Source of the DNA: Tissierellia bacterium | GTDB lineage: Bacteria > Bacillota > Clostridia > Tissierellales > Peptoniphilaceae | DNA: 40,999 nt | Reading direction: 5' to 3' | Assembly (NCBI GenBank): GCA_030535395.1 | Contig: JAUNLK010000014.1 | Span: 1 to 40,999 of the forward strand | Shown here: positions 19,013 through 27,212 of the stretch, piece by piece | Numbering within the stretch: the stretch's first letter is position 1 | How the letters are laid out: each line of letters opens with the position of its first letter | Notes under the pieces: generated by a model | Told to the model about the DNA's origin: nothing | What the model saw: only the letters and a program-made list of their open reading frames with translations | Database searches by the model: none | Made by a program: the position numbers and the translations under genes

Positions 19013-20512
19013 ATGTATCGTCTGCGGGTGCGCTTTCCCTCGTTGAAACCCTCTATAAAAAATACACCGGATCGCCTGCACCGTCTGTACAATCGCCTGG
19101 AGGCCCTGGCCCTCACCTTTCCCCCGGGAGAGGTGCCCCTCTATTATCCCAGGAATTTCCACAGCCTTCACAGGGTCCTGCCCCATCTCGGTGGGGTGGT
19201 TCCCGTGGAGGGTCCCGTGGGGGACGATGATTTTGCCATTGAAGTGGGTCACCCGGATATTTTGGAGGGGGACCTCTTTAAGGCCAGTGGCTACAGGGCC
19301 AATTTCCACGAGTCCCGGGCGGTCCTCACTTTGGTGGAGGGGGACCGGGAGACGGTCCTCTGGGACAAGCCCTGCCGGGAGTGGATTTTCTTCGCCTATC
19401 CCGATGAGCTGGTGATGCCCTTTCGCCAGGGGGGTCAGTCCCTCCAGCGGATTCTCATTCCCCGAATTGAGGCGGGCTCCAGTCGCATGTTGGAGCGCCT
19501 GAAGATTTTCCTCAAGGACCCCCAGGAGCCCGAGGGGGTCCATCAGTACCGGGTGTCCATTCGGAGTTTCCGGGCCCTCATCTCCATGGTCAAGCCCCTC
19601 TTGGATGAGGGGAAGTACCGAGCCATTCAGCAGCACTTCCGCTCCCTGGCCCACGATGCCGCCCTGCTCCGGGAGCTGGATGTCATTATGGAGGAGTATC
19701 TCCTGGCAGGCGCGGAGGACGGCGCCTTTCTGGCGGCCCTCAGGGCCGACCGCAGGAGGGAGGAGGAGCGCCTGGTGGCGGCCCTGAACCACGGCAAGGG
19801 CCGGAGGCTCCTCCGCCGGGGGGTGAATCTCTTTTTGGAGGCCCTCTCCCAGTCCTCGTGGAAGGAAGTGGATGGCCTCTACTTTGTGGACATGCGCCTT
19901 CACAACTGGTATCGCTTCACCCTGGAGAGTCTGTGGGAGCTGGACCGCTTCGATTTTCCCTTTGTCCACCGAATTCGCATTAAGAGCAAGAAGTACCGCT
20001 ACATCACCGAGTTTTTCCAGGAGCTCATGACGGAGACCCAGCTCAATCAGCACAAAATGGCCAAAAAGCGGCAGAAGCGTCTGGGGGAAATCTGCGACGC
20101 CCTGAGAAATCAGGAGGCCATTGACGAGATGCTCTCCGCCTTTGGCCCGGCGGCATCCACTGAGGCCCTGGCCTTCCAAGAGCGGGAGTCCCAGCGGGAG
20201 GAGGAGATTCTCATGGATCTGGGCCTCAAGGAGGCGGCGACTTCCCCCGAGCCTCAGGAGCCTGCCCGGGAAGGGGAGCTTCCCCCACTGGAGGCGGAGC
20301 CCATGGAAGTGGCCCGGCCCCAGGAGATCCGGCAAAAGTCCCTGGAGCCCCAGACAGCGGCCCCCCTCACCAAGAAGATCAAGGCCCTTCCCACGGAGGA
20401 TGGGGGAGATGAAGTTAAGAAGGAAGTCCGGGGCATCCGCTCCCTCTTTGTGGGGGGCGCCGTGGTACTGGGCATGGCGGTGGCCGCCATCAAGCGCTTT
20501 TTTAGAAGATGA
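19013..20512 (+). CDS. CHAD-domain protein with C-terminal membrane anchor
   Basis: A 499-residue protein. Residues about 155-385 form a CHAD domain: VHQYRVSIRSFRALISMVKP is the first helix with conserved His and Arg, then RELDVIMEEYL, and later HRIRIKSKKYRYITEFF with basic residues. CHAD domains are alpha-helical and bind polyphosphate. The N-terminal 150 residues match no family I recognise and do not show the ExExK motif of a CYTH domain. A Pro/Glu-rich linker (about 390-455) leads to a terminal hydrophobic helix (LFVGGAVVLGMAVAAIKRFF), giving a tail-anchored topology unusual for this family. The ATG at 19013 follows AAAGAG. The Nudix gene starts 27 nt after its stop. Confidence 0.85.
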   Translation: MYRLRVRFPSLKPSIKNTPDRLHRLYNRLEALALTFPPGEVPLYYPRNFHSLHRVLPHLGGVVPVEGPVGDDDFAIEVGHPDILEGDLFKASGYRANFHESRAVLTLVEGDRETVLWDKPCREWIFFAYPDELVMPFRQGGQSLQRILIPRIEAGSSRMLERLKIFLKDPQEPEGVHQYRVSIRSFRALISMVKPLLDEGKYRAIQQHFRSLAHDAALLRELDVIMEEYLLAGAEDGAFLAALRADRRREEERLVAALNHGKGRRLLRRGVNLFLEALSQSSWKEVDGLYFVDMRLHNWYRFTLESLWELDRFDFPFVHRIRIKSKKYRYITEFFQELMTETQLNQHKMAKKRQKRLGEICDALRNQEAIDEMLSAFGPAASTEALAFQERESQREEEILMDLGLKEAATSPEPQEPAREGELPPLEAEPMEVARPQEIRQKSLEPQTAAPLTKKIKALPTEDGGDEVKKEVRGIRSLFVGGAVVLGMAVAAIKRFFRR

Positions 20513-20539
20513 CTCCCAAAGGGGAGCCGGGAGGTGTCT

Positions 20540-21064
20540 ATGTCCCTGAGAGGGCCCGCTCTGTCCGCCGAGGAGGAGCGAAAAATTTACAGCCGTAGTT
20601 TTCAAGACCTGGGCTATCTAAAGCCCAGAAGTGCAGCCCTCATGGAGGGGGAGTACTACCGGGTGGCGGGGGTCTTCACCTTTTGTGGGGGCAAACTCCT
20701 CATCACCCAGAGGGCGACGGGGAAGAGCTATGCCCACCGGTGGGAGATCACCATGGGCAGTGTGGTGGGAGAGGAGGGCTTCCTGGAGGGGGCCCTCCGG
20801 GAGCTTCACGAGGAAGTGGGGATCTCGGCCCGCGGGGAGGAGCTCACTTTCCTGGGGATCCGCAAAGAGGAGCATCGCTTCTCCGCCCTCTATCTGTTGG
20901 AGCGGCGGGAGGTGGAGATTCGCCTGCAACAGGAGGAAGTGGAAAACTACCGCTGGGTGCGCCTCGAGGAGCTGGAAGCGCTCCTGGAATCGGGGATCTT
21001 TGCCCCGCCCATGGCCCGGAGGATACGCTGGTACTGGGAAGATTTGTTGCCCTATTTTGCCTAA
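20540..21064 (+). CDS. Nudix hydrolase
   Basis: A 174-residue cytosolic protein with a perfect Nudix box beginning GSVVGEEGF and ending RELHEEVGI (about residues 76-98). LLITQRATGKSYAHRWEITM before it resembles Nudix proteins acting on diphosphates of isoprenoid or nucleoside type, but the substrate is unknown. I use the ATG at 20540, with GGGAGG 5 nt upstream, instead of the GTG that overlaps this ribosome site. It lies 27 nt behind the CHAD gene, probably cotranscribed. Some Nudix enzymes cleave inorganic or inositol polyphosphates, so a link with polyphosphate-binding CHAD is possible but unproven. Confidence 0.87.
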   Translation: MSLRGPALSAEEERKIYSRSFQDLGYLKPRSAALMEGEYYRVAGVFTFCGGKLLITQRATGKSYAHRWEITMGSVVGEEGFLEGALRELHEEVGISARGEELTFLGIRKEEHRFSALYLLERREVEIRLQQEEVENYRWVRLEELEALLESGIFAPPMARRIRWYWEDLLPYFA

Positions 21065-21107
21065 AAAAATAGAGGGCGGTGGAGTGATCCACCGCCCTCT
21101 TTGTTTT
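21065..21107. terminator. bidirectional terminator
   Basis: AGAGGGCGGTGG-AGTGAT-CCACCGCCCTCT (12-bp perfect stem, 21071-21100), with A-rich sequence before and T-rich sequence after. It serves the Nudix gene (+) and the carbonic anhydrase gene (-). Confidence 0.9.
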
Positions 21108-21663
21108 AGATGACTTCCTCGCCATTGTAGTGTTCCCCATCGGCATCGGGGAGGAGACCATAGCCCTGGGTCCAGAGGTCCTTGTAGCTCAGGGCCTGGG
21201 CGTGGAGATTTTTCCTCCGGTCAATTTTTTTGATCACCTTGGCCGGAGTGCCCACCACCAGGGAGTCCGGGGGCACTTCCTGATCCTCCAGGACCACGGC
21301 CCCTGCCGCCACAATGCTCCCTCTGCCAATTTTGGCCCGATTGAGAACCATGGCCCCCATGCCAATGAGCACCTCGTCCTCCACCGTGCAGCCGTGGAGG
21401 ATGGCGCCGTGGCCCACCGAGACATAGTCCCCCACCACCACGGGGTCCCCCTCCGCCACGTGGATGACGGAATTGTCCTGGATATTGGTGTAGCGGCCCA
21501 CGGTAATGGCGTCCATGTCCCCCCTCAGGGTGCAGTTGTACCACACACTGCTGTATTCCCCCAGGGTCACATCCCCCACCACCTTGGCGCCGTCGGCCAC
21601 ATAGGTTTTTTCGTGCAATTTGGGCGAGCTGCCCTTGTATTCTGTGCCTTGATAAGTCTTCAT
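21106..21663 (-). CDS. gamma-class carbonic anhydrase-like hexapeptide protein
   Basis: A 185-residue left-handed beta-helix protein. Repeats of the [LIV]G type run from about 20 to 140 (VVGDVTLGEYSSVWYNCTLRGD and following turns). The three histidines that bind metal in gamma carbonic anhydrases are present: His68 (NSVIHVA), His85 (VGHG) and His90 (LHGC), together with RGD and QDN motifs. It probably hydrates CO2 or is a related acyl-independent homologue, since many bacterial members have weak or unmeasured activity. The ATG at 21663 has GGAGG six bases upstream. Longer upstream reading frames have no ribosome site and are dismissed. Confidence 0.9.
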   Translation of the reverse strand: MKTYQGTEYKGSSPKLHEKTYVADGAKVVGDVTLGEYSSVWYNCTLRGDMDAITVGRYTNIQDNSVIHVAEGDPVVVGDYVSVGHGAILHGCTVEDEVLIGMGAMVLNRAKIGRGSIVAAGAVVLEDQEVPPDSLVVGTPAKVIKKIDRRKNLHAQALSYKDLWTQGYGLLPDADGEHYNGEEVI

Positions 21664-21891
21664 AGTTACCTCCATTGTATCCATACCCAAAAATTCCCAT
21701 AAAAAGTACCGGGAACGGGGGCGGGGAAATGTATCCCGGCCCGGAGGGGAGAAAATCTGAAAATTTTGCCCGTTGGGAAAACGGGTGCAGTGTTTCCCAA
21801 AAAAGAGGGGCCTCAAAAGCCCGTGTTTTAGCGGAATTTTGCAGGGGAATGGAAAAATTAGAAGATTTCAAGAAAAACGTAATCCCCATTG

Positions 21892-21928
21892 TATAATGGG
21901 GAGAATCGGGGTACAATGTGTACAATGT
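21892..21928 (+). promoter_or_regulatory. possible promoter with direct repeat
   Basis: TATAAT (21892-21897) and two tandem copies of GTACAATGT (21911-21928), each containing a TACAAT -10-like hexamer, precede the small exported-protein gene. Several -10 alternatives exist and no clear -35 is seen. Confidence 0.35.
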
Positions 21929-21957
21929 GTCAATCTAGTTCTGGAGGAGGGGTGTGG

Positions 21958-22431
21958 ATGATGAAGGGGAATCGGTCCATGGTCGTGGCCATTTTAATGG
22001 CCATTGTACTATTGTCCTTGGGGGTGGCCTGCTCGGCCCAAGACCAGGGTGGGGGCCCAACGGTACGACATTTCTTGGACAGTTACATCGCCCAGTGGGG
22101 CTATGGTGACGACGACTGGCTGTATTTGGAGCAGCTCATTCAGGGGAAGGAGCCCCAGGGCAACAAGCCCCACTACACCTGCATCCCCGGCACCATGACG
22201 GACGAGGGCTATGAGCGGCTCCTCCAAAAGGGGCATTTCCCCCTCTTGGAGCTCCGGGACAGGGAGGCCGCCGTGCCCCGCCTGGTATCCATTGATGGGG
22301 CAGGTAGCAAATGGGATGCCCTGCTCAATGTGGCGGGGGAAGAGGTGGAAGTTCACTTCCAACTCCGTGAAGAGGGCGGAAGCTGGAAGATTCAACGGGT
22401 CAGTGGCCTGGAAAATTTAGTGGCAGAATAG
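21958..22431 (+). CDS. small exported protein, possible lipoprotein
   Basis: A 157-residue protein with a positively charged N-terminus and a hydrophobic segment (about 8-24, MVVAILMAIVLLSLGVACSA). It could be a lipoprotein with Cys at the end of LGVAC, but the residue at -3 is Gly, a poor lipobox, so ordinary secretion or membrane anchoring is equally possible. The mature part begins TVRHFLDSYIAQWGYGDDDW and ends in beta-type strands (EVEVHFQLREEGGSWKIQRVSG), a layout like NTF2-like or DUF4878-type proteins. I do not recognise a specific family. The ATG at 21958 has GGAGG 7 nt upstream. Monocistronic, with a shared terminator downstream. Confidence 0.7.
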   Translation: MMKGNRSMVVAILMAIVLLSLGVACSAQDQGGGPTVRHFLDSYIAQWGYGDDDWLYLEQLIQGKEPQGNKPHYTCIPGTMTDEGYERLLQKGHFPLLELRDREAAVPRLVSIDGAGSKWDALLNVAGEEVEVHFQLREEGGSWKIQRVSGLENLVAE

Positions 22432-22433
22432 CA

Positions 22434-22466
22434 AAAAGAAGACCTCCCCAGTGGGGAGGTCTTTTG
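22434..22466. terminator. bidirectional terminator
   Basis: AAGACCTCCCC-AGT-GGGGAGGTCTT (11-bp stem, 22439-22463), flanked by A-rich and T-rich sequence. It serves the exported-protein gene (+) and telA (-). Confidence 0.9.
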
Positions 22467-22476
22467 CCGTGTGGGA

Positions 22477-23622
22477 TCAGTCTTGGATGGCCTGCTGGCT
22501 GGCCACATCCATGAGGCGGCGCTTGAGATTGGCCTCCATGGCCCGGAGTTCCTCCGTGGCCCGCTGGCGGCTCTCGTGGCCCTCCTGCTGGATCCGCTGA
22601 ACTTCCGTGAGGGCGGAGATGAGCTGCTCATTGGTGTGGCGAATGGTCTCCACATCTACAATGCCCCGCTCGGCGGCCTTGGCCACTTCCACGGTGCTCA
22701 TTTTCAGGGTGTCGGCGTTTTTCCGCAAGAGCTCGTTGGTGAGGTCGGTGACCTTCTTTTGGGCATCGGCGGCCTGCTGGGAGTGGTGGACCCCCAGGGC
22801 CAGGACCATTTGGTTCTTCCAAATGGGGATGGTGTTCACCACTGTGGACTGGATTTTTTCCGCCATGACGGTGTTGGAGGCCTGGACCATGCGAATCTGG
22901 GGGGCCATTTGGAGGCTCACGGAGCGGGTGAGGTCCAGGTCGTGGAGTTTTTTCTCGAAGCGATTGGTGAGATTTTGCAGGTCGGAGACCTTTTGGGCGG
23001 TGAGACCCGAGGGGTCCCTCTGGGCCTCTTCCATGAGGCGGGGGAGCTGACTGCTGCGAACCTCGGTGAGCTTCTTCTCTCCGGCCATAATGTACATGGT
23101 CAGCTCCTTGAAGTACTTCTCATTGAGCTGATACATCTGATCCAGCATGGAGATGTCCTTCATGAGGGTGATCTGATGGCCCTCCAGGACCCGGGCGATG
23201 TCGTCGACATTTTTCTCGGCCTTGTCGTAGCTGGCCTTCAGGCTGGTGATGCGATTGCTGGTGCGCTTAAAGAGGCCCTTGAGGCCCTTTTCATCCTCGG
23301 CATCCTCGAAGCTTTTCAGCTCCGTGACCACCTTGCTCAGAAGATCCCCCACTTCCCCTAAGTCCTTGGTGCGGACGGAGTTTAAGGTTTTGTCGGAGAA
23401 GGTGCTGATCTTCTTTTGGGCCCCCACCCCATAGCTCAGGACGATATTGGAGTCGGAGAGGTCGATGGATTTGGAAAATTCCTCCACCTGCCGCAGCTCG
23501 GCATCTGTGAGTTGAATTGCGGGCTTGGCCTCCAGTTGTTCCTCCACCAGGGCGAGCTCGTCCTCCTGGGACTCCGTTCCCAGGGTCAATTTGATTTCAT
23601 CGAACATCGATTCCTCAGTCAA
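22477..23622 (-). CDS. yaaN: TelA/YaaN family protein
   Basis: A 381-residue, largely alpha-helical cytosolic protein of the toxic-anion-resistance (TelA) family. Family hallmarks are the sequence around SYGVGAQKKISTFSDKTL, a long helical middle, and APQIRMVQASNTVMAEKIQSTVVNTIPIWKNQMVLALG, followed by a C-terminal coiled region. The start is a TTG at 23622: AGGAGG lies six bases upstream and the start overlaps the stop of xpaC in the sequence TTGACTGA. The pair xpaC-yaaN also occurs in Bacillus subtilis. Despite the family name, tellurite resistance is not shown for most members, and roles in envelope stress are suspected. Confidence 0.9.
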   Translation of the reverse strand: MTEESMFDEIKLTLGTESQEDELALVEEQLEAKPAIQLTDAELRQVEEFSKSIDLSDSNIVLSYGVGAQKKISTFSDKTLNSVRTKDLGEVGDLLSKVVTELKSFEDAEDEKGLKGLFKRTSNRITSLKASYDKAEKNVDDIARVLEGHQITLMKDISMLDQMYQLNEKYFKELTMYIMAGEKKLTEVRSSQLPRLMEEAQRDPSGLTAQKVSDLQNLTNRFEKKLHDLDLTRSVSLQMAPQIRMVQASNTVMAEKIQSTVVNTIPIWKNQMVLALGVHHSQQAADAQKKVTDLTNELLRKNADTLKMSTVEVAKAAERGIVDVETIRHTNEQLISALTEVQRIQQEGHESRQRATEELRAMEANLKRRLMDVASQQAIQD

Positions 23623-24736
23623 AATTCTCCTCCTTTGCATTCAATAGTCCGTCTTGGGTCATGACGGTTTTTATGACTTCCATCTCCGCCCCCAGTTCCA
23701 GCAGGTCGTTCTGGTACAGATCATCCAGGAGCTTCTCGTAGCCCTCGATAATGGTGCCAATGGCCTTTTCTATGTCCTTCATGGACTTTTCCATATTGGA
23801 CACTTTCACGGAGGAGCGGGAGATCTCCGTGTGCCTTTGGATGAGCTTCAGGGCCGTGGGGGTGTAGTAGTCCACAAATTTGTTCAGCTGCTCCACCTGA
23901 GCAGGGTCCTTTTTCACGGCATTTTCAATGGTCTCCAAAAGGGCGTAGAGGCGCCGCACTTTCTGCTCAAAGGAGGGCACCTTTACATGGGTAAGTAGGA
24001 GACTCAGCTGCTCCTTGTAGTCCTCCAAGAGGGCCAGTCGATCGGAGGCCTCGGGCTCTGGCTGGGCCTTTTCAATGGGGGTGCGAACCTCATCCACCAC
24101 AATGGTGGGGCGGTAGCTCTCCTTGTAGGCGGCATAGGCCATCTGGTCCAGTAAAAAGAGCTCCCCCTGCTCCACCACTCGCCCCTGGGGAAAGTAGTCC
24201 TTGTCAATGAGGGTCTTTAAGATCTGAACCACCTCGGCCTTGGGCAGATTCAGGGCGGTGGAAAAGTCCAGGGTGGAGACCACTCGGTTGTCCCCGATTT
24301 CCCGGCGAATTCTGGCAAATTTGCGCATGAGATGCATCTGCTTGTGGAAAAAAGAGGCGGGGGGCAGGGTGGCGGCAGTCAGTAGTCCCATCATAATTGT
24401 GCTATCAATATCAAAGGCGCCAATTAAGAAGCCCACCCCGCTGATGCTGAAGACGCCCGTGAGAACCAGGGTGAGATTTCGCAGAATGGCATAGCCCGTG
24501 GCGCTGGTATTGTTCTGCTTCACATATTTGGGATTTTCGTTGACGGGGATCCGGGAGGGCTCCCGGTCCATGGAGTTGCGGACCCCCTTCACCACGGCCT
24601 TGGCCCCCGTGGCGGTCACTTTAATGGCCGTCTCCACACTCCGCTCAATGATATCTGCAAGCTGGCTGTAGTCGTCATTGTCCATAATTTGAGAGACATA
24701 GTCGTCGATGGCATTGTTCTCTTTTTTCGGCTTCAT
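23615..24736 (-). CDS. xpaC: XpaC family membrane-associated protein
   Basis: A 373-residue protein of the family named for 5-bromo-4-chloroindolyl phosphate hydrolysis. After a charged N-terminal region come two hydrophobic segments (about 82-102, ILRNLTLVLTGVFSISGVGF, and about 107-127). Next is a winged-helix-like stretch (VSTLDFSTALNLPKAEVVQI), and then a helical C-terminal half typical of the family. The ATG at 24736 has AAGGAGG upstream. It is coupled to yaaN by an 8-nt overlap, so the two products probably work together. The biochemical function is not established, and the family name reflects an indirect assay phenotype. Confidence 0.88.
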   Translation of the reverse strand: MKPKKENNAIDDYVSQIMDNDDYSQLADIIERSVETAIKVTATGAKAVVKGVRNSMDREPSRIPVNENPKYVKQNNTSATGYAILRNLTLVLTGVFSISGVGFLIGAFDIDSTIMMGLLTAATLPPASFFHKQMHLMRKFARIRREIGDNRVVSTLDFSTALNLPKAEVVQILKTLIDKDYFPQGRVVEQGELFLLDQMAYAAYKESYRPTIVVDEVRTPIEKAQPEPEASDRLALLEDYKEQLSLLLTHVKVPSFEQKVRRLYALLETIENAVKKDPAQVEQLNKFVDYYTPTALKLIQRHTEISRSSVKVSNMEKSMKDIEKAIGTIIEGYEKLLDDLYQNDLLELGAEMEVIKTVMTQDGLLNAKEENFD

Positions 24737-24844
24737 TGCACCCTCCTTGTCCTTCTATTGTACACTATGGCCCCAAAATTTAGCCCCATTCCCCAGAGAG
24801 GGGGAGAAAATTTTACATTTCTTTGATCTTCCCAAGGGGCTTTA

Positions 24845-24873
24845 TTGCTTATTTTCCTCAGATTGAGTATGAT
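24845..24873 (+). promoter_or_regulatory. promoter of the RNA helicase gene
   Basis: TTGCTT (24845-24850), a 17-bp spacer and TATGAT (24868-24873). It predicts a leader of about 115 nt containing a terminator-like hairpin. Confidence 0.6.
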
Positions 24874-24913
24874 ATATGGGAAAATAACTGCAGATGGTAC
24901 TGGAATACATAGT

Positions 24914-24956
24914 GCTCTTCGTCGGTTGCTCTGGTCCCCGAAGAGGCTTTTTTTTT
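24914..24956 (+). terminator. intrinsic terminator in the helicase leader (attenuator candidate)
   Basis: CTCTTCG (24915-24921) pairs with CGAAGAG (24939-24945), followed by GC and nine T. It lies between the predicted promoter and the start codon at 24997, so it would stop most transcripts before the gene unless antiterminated. No gene upstream on this strand needs it. Confidence 0.7.
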
Positions 24957-24996
24957 GAGTATTTTTATAGCGACGATTTGATGAAAGGTAATGACT

Positions 24997-26622
24997 ATGG
25001 TTTTTGATGAATTTCAACTCTCGGAGGAGCTCCTCCGGGGCATTTTAGACATGGGCTTTGAGGAGGCGAGTCCCATTCAGGCGGCCTCCATGGCCCCCCT
25101 CCTGGAGGGGAGGGACGTCATTGGGCAGGCTCAGACGGGAACGGGAAAGACCGCGGCCTTTGGCATTCCCATGCTGGAGAAGGTGAGCTACACCGGCCAG
25201 GTGGAGGGCCTCATTTTGGCCCCCACTCGGGAGCTGTGCCTCCAGGTGGCCAATGAGCTCATTCAGCTGTCCAAGTACAAGAAAAATCTCCACATTCTCC
25301 CGGTCTACGGGGGCACGGGCTATGAGCGCCAGCTCAAGGCCCTGAAAAAGGGGGTGCAAATTGTGGTGGGCACCCCGGGCCGGGTCATGGACCACTTGAG
25401 GCGGGGCACTCTGGACCTCTCGGGCCTCAAGATGGCGGTTCTGGATGAGGCCGACGAGATGTTTGCCATGGGATTTCGGGACGACATGAAGACCATTTTG
25501 GACCAGACCCCCGAGGGGCGTCAGACCTGCTTTTTCTCCGCCACCATGGGCCAGGAGATCAAGCACTTCTCCAAGATCTTCCAGCGGGACCCCGAGGTCA
25601 TCCAAATCAAGCACAAGGAACTCACCGTGGAGAACATCCAGCAGTACTATTTGGAAATGACCCGGGTCATGAAGACGGAGATCCTCACCCGGCTGGTGGA
25701 CCTCTACAATCCCCAGCTGGCCATGGTCTTTTGCAATACCAAGCGGGGGGTGGATGAGCTGGTGAGCGAGCTCACCGCCGCAGGCTACAGTGTGGACGGC
25801 CTCCACGGCGACCTAAAGCAGACCCAGCGGGACACCGTCATGAGAAAGTTCCGGGAGGGGGTCATCGACATTTTGGTGGCCACCGACGTGGCCGCCCGGG
25901 GGATCGACGTGGGCAATGTGGATGTGGTCTTCAACTACGATCTGCCCCAGGACGAGGAGTACTATGTCCACCGCATTGGCCGCACCGCCCGGGCGGGGCG
26001 CTCTGGCCGGGCCTTCACCTTTGTGGTGGGCCGGGACATCTACAAGCTCCAGGACATCATGCGCTACACCAAGGCGGAAATGGAGTACATGGAGCTGCCC
26101 ACCATGGCCTCCCTCCACGAGAATGCCGAGGCCCAGCTCATGGACCAGATCCTCTCGGCCCTGGAAAAGGAGCAGGATCTCACCAAGTACAAGCAGGTCA
26201 TCGATCAGCTGTTGAATATGCAGTACGGCGGGGTGGAAATTGCCGCCGTCCTCTTGAAAATGGTGGCCGATGCCCGCTCCTCCCGTTCCCACAAGGCCCT
26301 GGATCAGGTGGACTACGGGAAAAAATTCCGCCGCTCCGAGCTCAAAAAGAAGGGCAAGGAACGGGGGAAAAAGGCGAGAAAGCGGGGGGACGGCAGCCTC
26401 TATCTCAGCAAAGGGCGAAAGGACGGGGTGAGCCCCAAAATGATCCTCGCCCTCTTTAAAAAGCACACCCCCATCCCCAAGGGGGCCATTGGCAATATCC
26501 TCATTCGGGACAAGTACACCCTGGTGGACCTCCCCGCCAAGGACCTCAAGGCAGCCCAGCAGCAGCTGGACGGCCTCAAAGTGGGCCGGGGCAAGCTCCA
26601 CGCCGAAATTCGAGACCAATAA
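24997..26622 (+). CDS. DEAD-box ATP-dependent RNA helicase with DbpA-type RNA-binding domain
   Basis: A 541-residue cytosolic helicase. Core motifs are in order: Q-motif region (FEEASPIQAAS), AQTGTGKT (45-52), PTREL (76-80), TPGRV (126-130), DEAD (150-153), SAT (181-183), then HGDLKQTQRD, ATDVAARGID and HRIGRTARAGR (325-335). A basic linker (RRSELKKKGKERGKKARKR) leads to a C-terminal DbpA-like RNA-binding domain (LALFKKHTPIPKGAIGNILI to the end). It probably acts in ribosome assembly or cold-linked RNA remodelling, as CshA/DbpA relatives do. I use the ATG at 24997 because AAAGG lies 8 nt before it and only 2 nt before the ATG at 24991. The leader terminator suggests regulated expression. Confidence 0.95.
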   Translation: MVFDEFQLSEELLRGILDMGFEEASPIQAASMAPLLEGRDVIGQAQTGTGKTAAFGIPMLEKVSYTGQVEGLILAPTRELCLQVANELIQLSKYKKNLHILPVYGGTGYERQLKALKKGVQIVVGTPGRVMDHLRRGTLDLSGLKMAVLDEADEMFAMGFRDDMKTILDQTPEGRQTCFFSATMGQEIKHFSKIFQRDPEVIQIKHKELTVENIQQYYLEMTRVMKTEILTRLVDLYNPQLAMVFCNTKRGVDELVSELTAAGYSVDGLHGDLKQTQRDTVMRKFREGVIDILVATDVAARGIDVGNVDVVFNYDLPQDEEYYVHRIGRTARAGRSGRAFTFVVGRDIYKLQDIMRYTKAEMEYMELPTMASLHENAEAQLMDQILSALEKEQDLTKYKQVIDQLLNMQYGGVEIAAVLLKMVADARSSRSHKALDQVDYGKKFRRSELKKKGKERGKKARKRGDGSLYLSKGRKDGVSPKMILALFKKHTPIPKGAIGNILIRDKYTLVDLPAKDLKAAQQQLDGLKVGRGKLHAEIRDQ

Positions 26623-26623
26623 A

Positions 26624-26656
26624 AGAAATCCTCTCAGCTGAGAGGATTTTTTTTGT
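26624..26656. terminator. bidirectional terminator
   Basis: AATCCTCTC-AGCT-GAGAGGATT followed by a T-run. On the minus strand the Nudix stop codon (26634-26636) lies inside it. It serves the helicase (+) and the Nudix/mutY operon (-). Confidence 0.88.
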
Positions 26657-27212
26657 CCATGATGTTCAAGATTTCCCGGTAAATGGGGAGCATATGGGCC
26701 TCGGTCACGTATTCGGCCAATTGGGAGATGGGGACCCAGAGGCTTTTGAGCTCGCCCCCACTTTGGGGGAGGTCCTCGGCTCTGGCGGTAAAGCCAAAGG
26801 TGAAGTTCACGTGGAAGTGGGCCTCCACGGCCTCGCCCTTTCGCTCATGTTCCTTCACGGGGAGGAGGTGGAAGGCCACAGGGCTCCTGTCCCCGGGGCC
26901 CACATACTCCAGTCCCGTCTCCTCGTAGAGCTCCCGGACCGCTGCGGTAAACAGGTCCTCCCCCTCCTCCACATGGCCTCCGGACCAGCCCCAGGAGTTG
27001 TAAATGGGGTGGTGGATGAGGAGGACCCTCTCTCCCTCTTCCTCCACCACCATGGCGGAGACGGTGTAGTGATAGGGCAGGCTCCGGTCCACGCCGATGA
27101 AAAATTCCGGGAGCTTCAAAAGATGCTCCCGGTCCCCCTCCTCCCGGGGATTTTGGGGCGCGTAGTCTTGGATCCAGGATTTGGGGCTTTTATTTTTTTC
27201 GCTAAAACTCAT
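26634..27212 (-). CDS. Nudix hydrolase
   Basis: A 192-residue cytosolic protein with a perfect Nudix box starting GHVEEGE and ending RELYEETGL. The N-terminal WIQDYAPQNPREEGDREHLL and the stretch HYTVSAMVVEEEGERVLLIHH are typical of stand-alone Nudix proteins acting on unknown nucleotides. The ATG at 27212 overlaps the end of mutY by 11 nt, with AGGAGG inside mutY 10 nt upstream, so the pair is one operon. The partnership suggests a nucleotide-pool sanitising role complementing MutY, in the manner of MutT/MutY. That is inference, and substrate specificity for 8-oxo-dGTP cannot be read from the sequence. Confidence 0.86.
   Translation of the reverse strand: MSFSEKNKSPKSWIQDYAPQNPREEGDREHLLKLPEFFIGVDRSLPYHYTVSAMVVEEEGERVLLIHHPIYNSWGWSGGHVEEGEDLFTAAVRELYEETGLEYVGPGDRSPVAFHLLPVKEHERKGEAVEAHFHVNFTFGFTARAEDLPQSGGELKSLWVPISQLAEYVTEAHMLPIYREILNIMDKKNPLS

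Noticed and set aside
22477..24736. Tellurite-resistance island
   Set aside because: Only the TelA/XpaC pair common in Gram-positives is present. No terBCDE-type genes are nearby.
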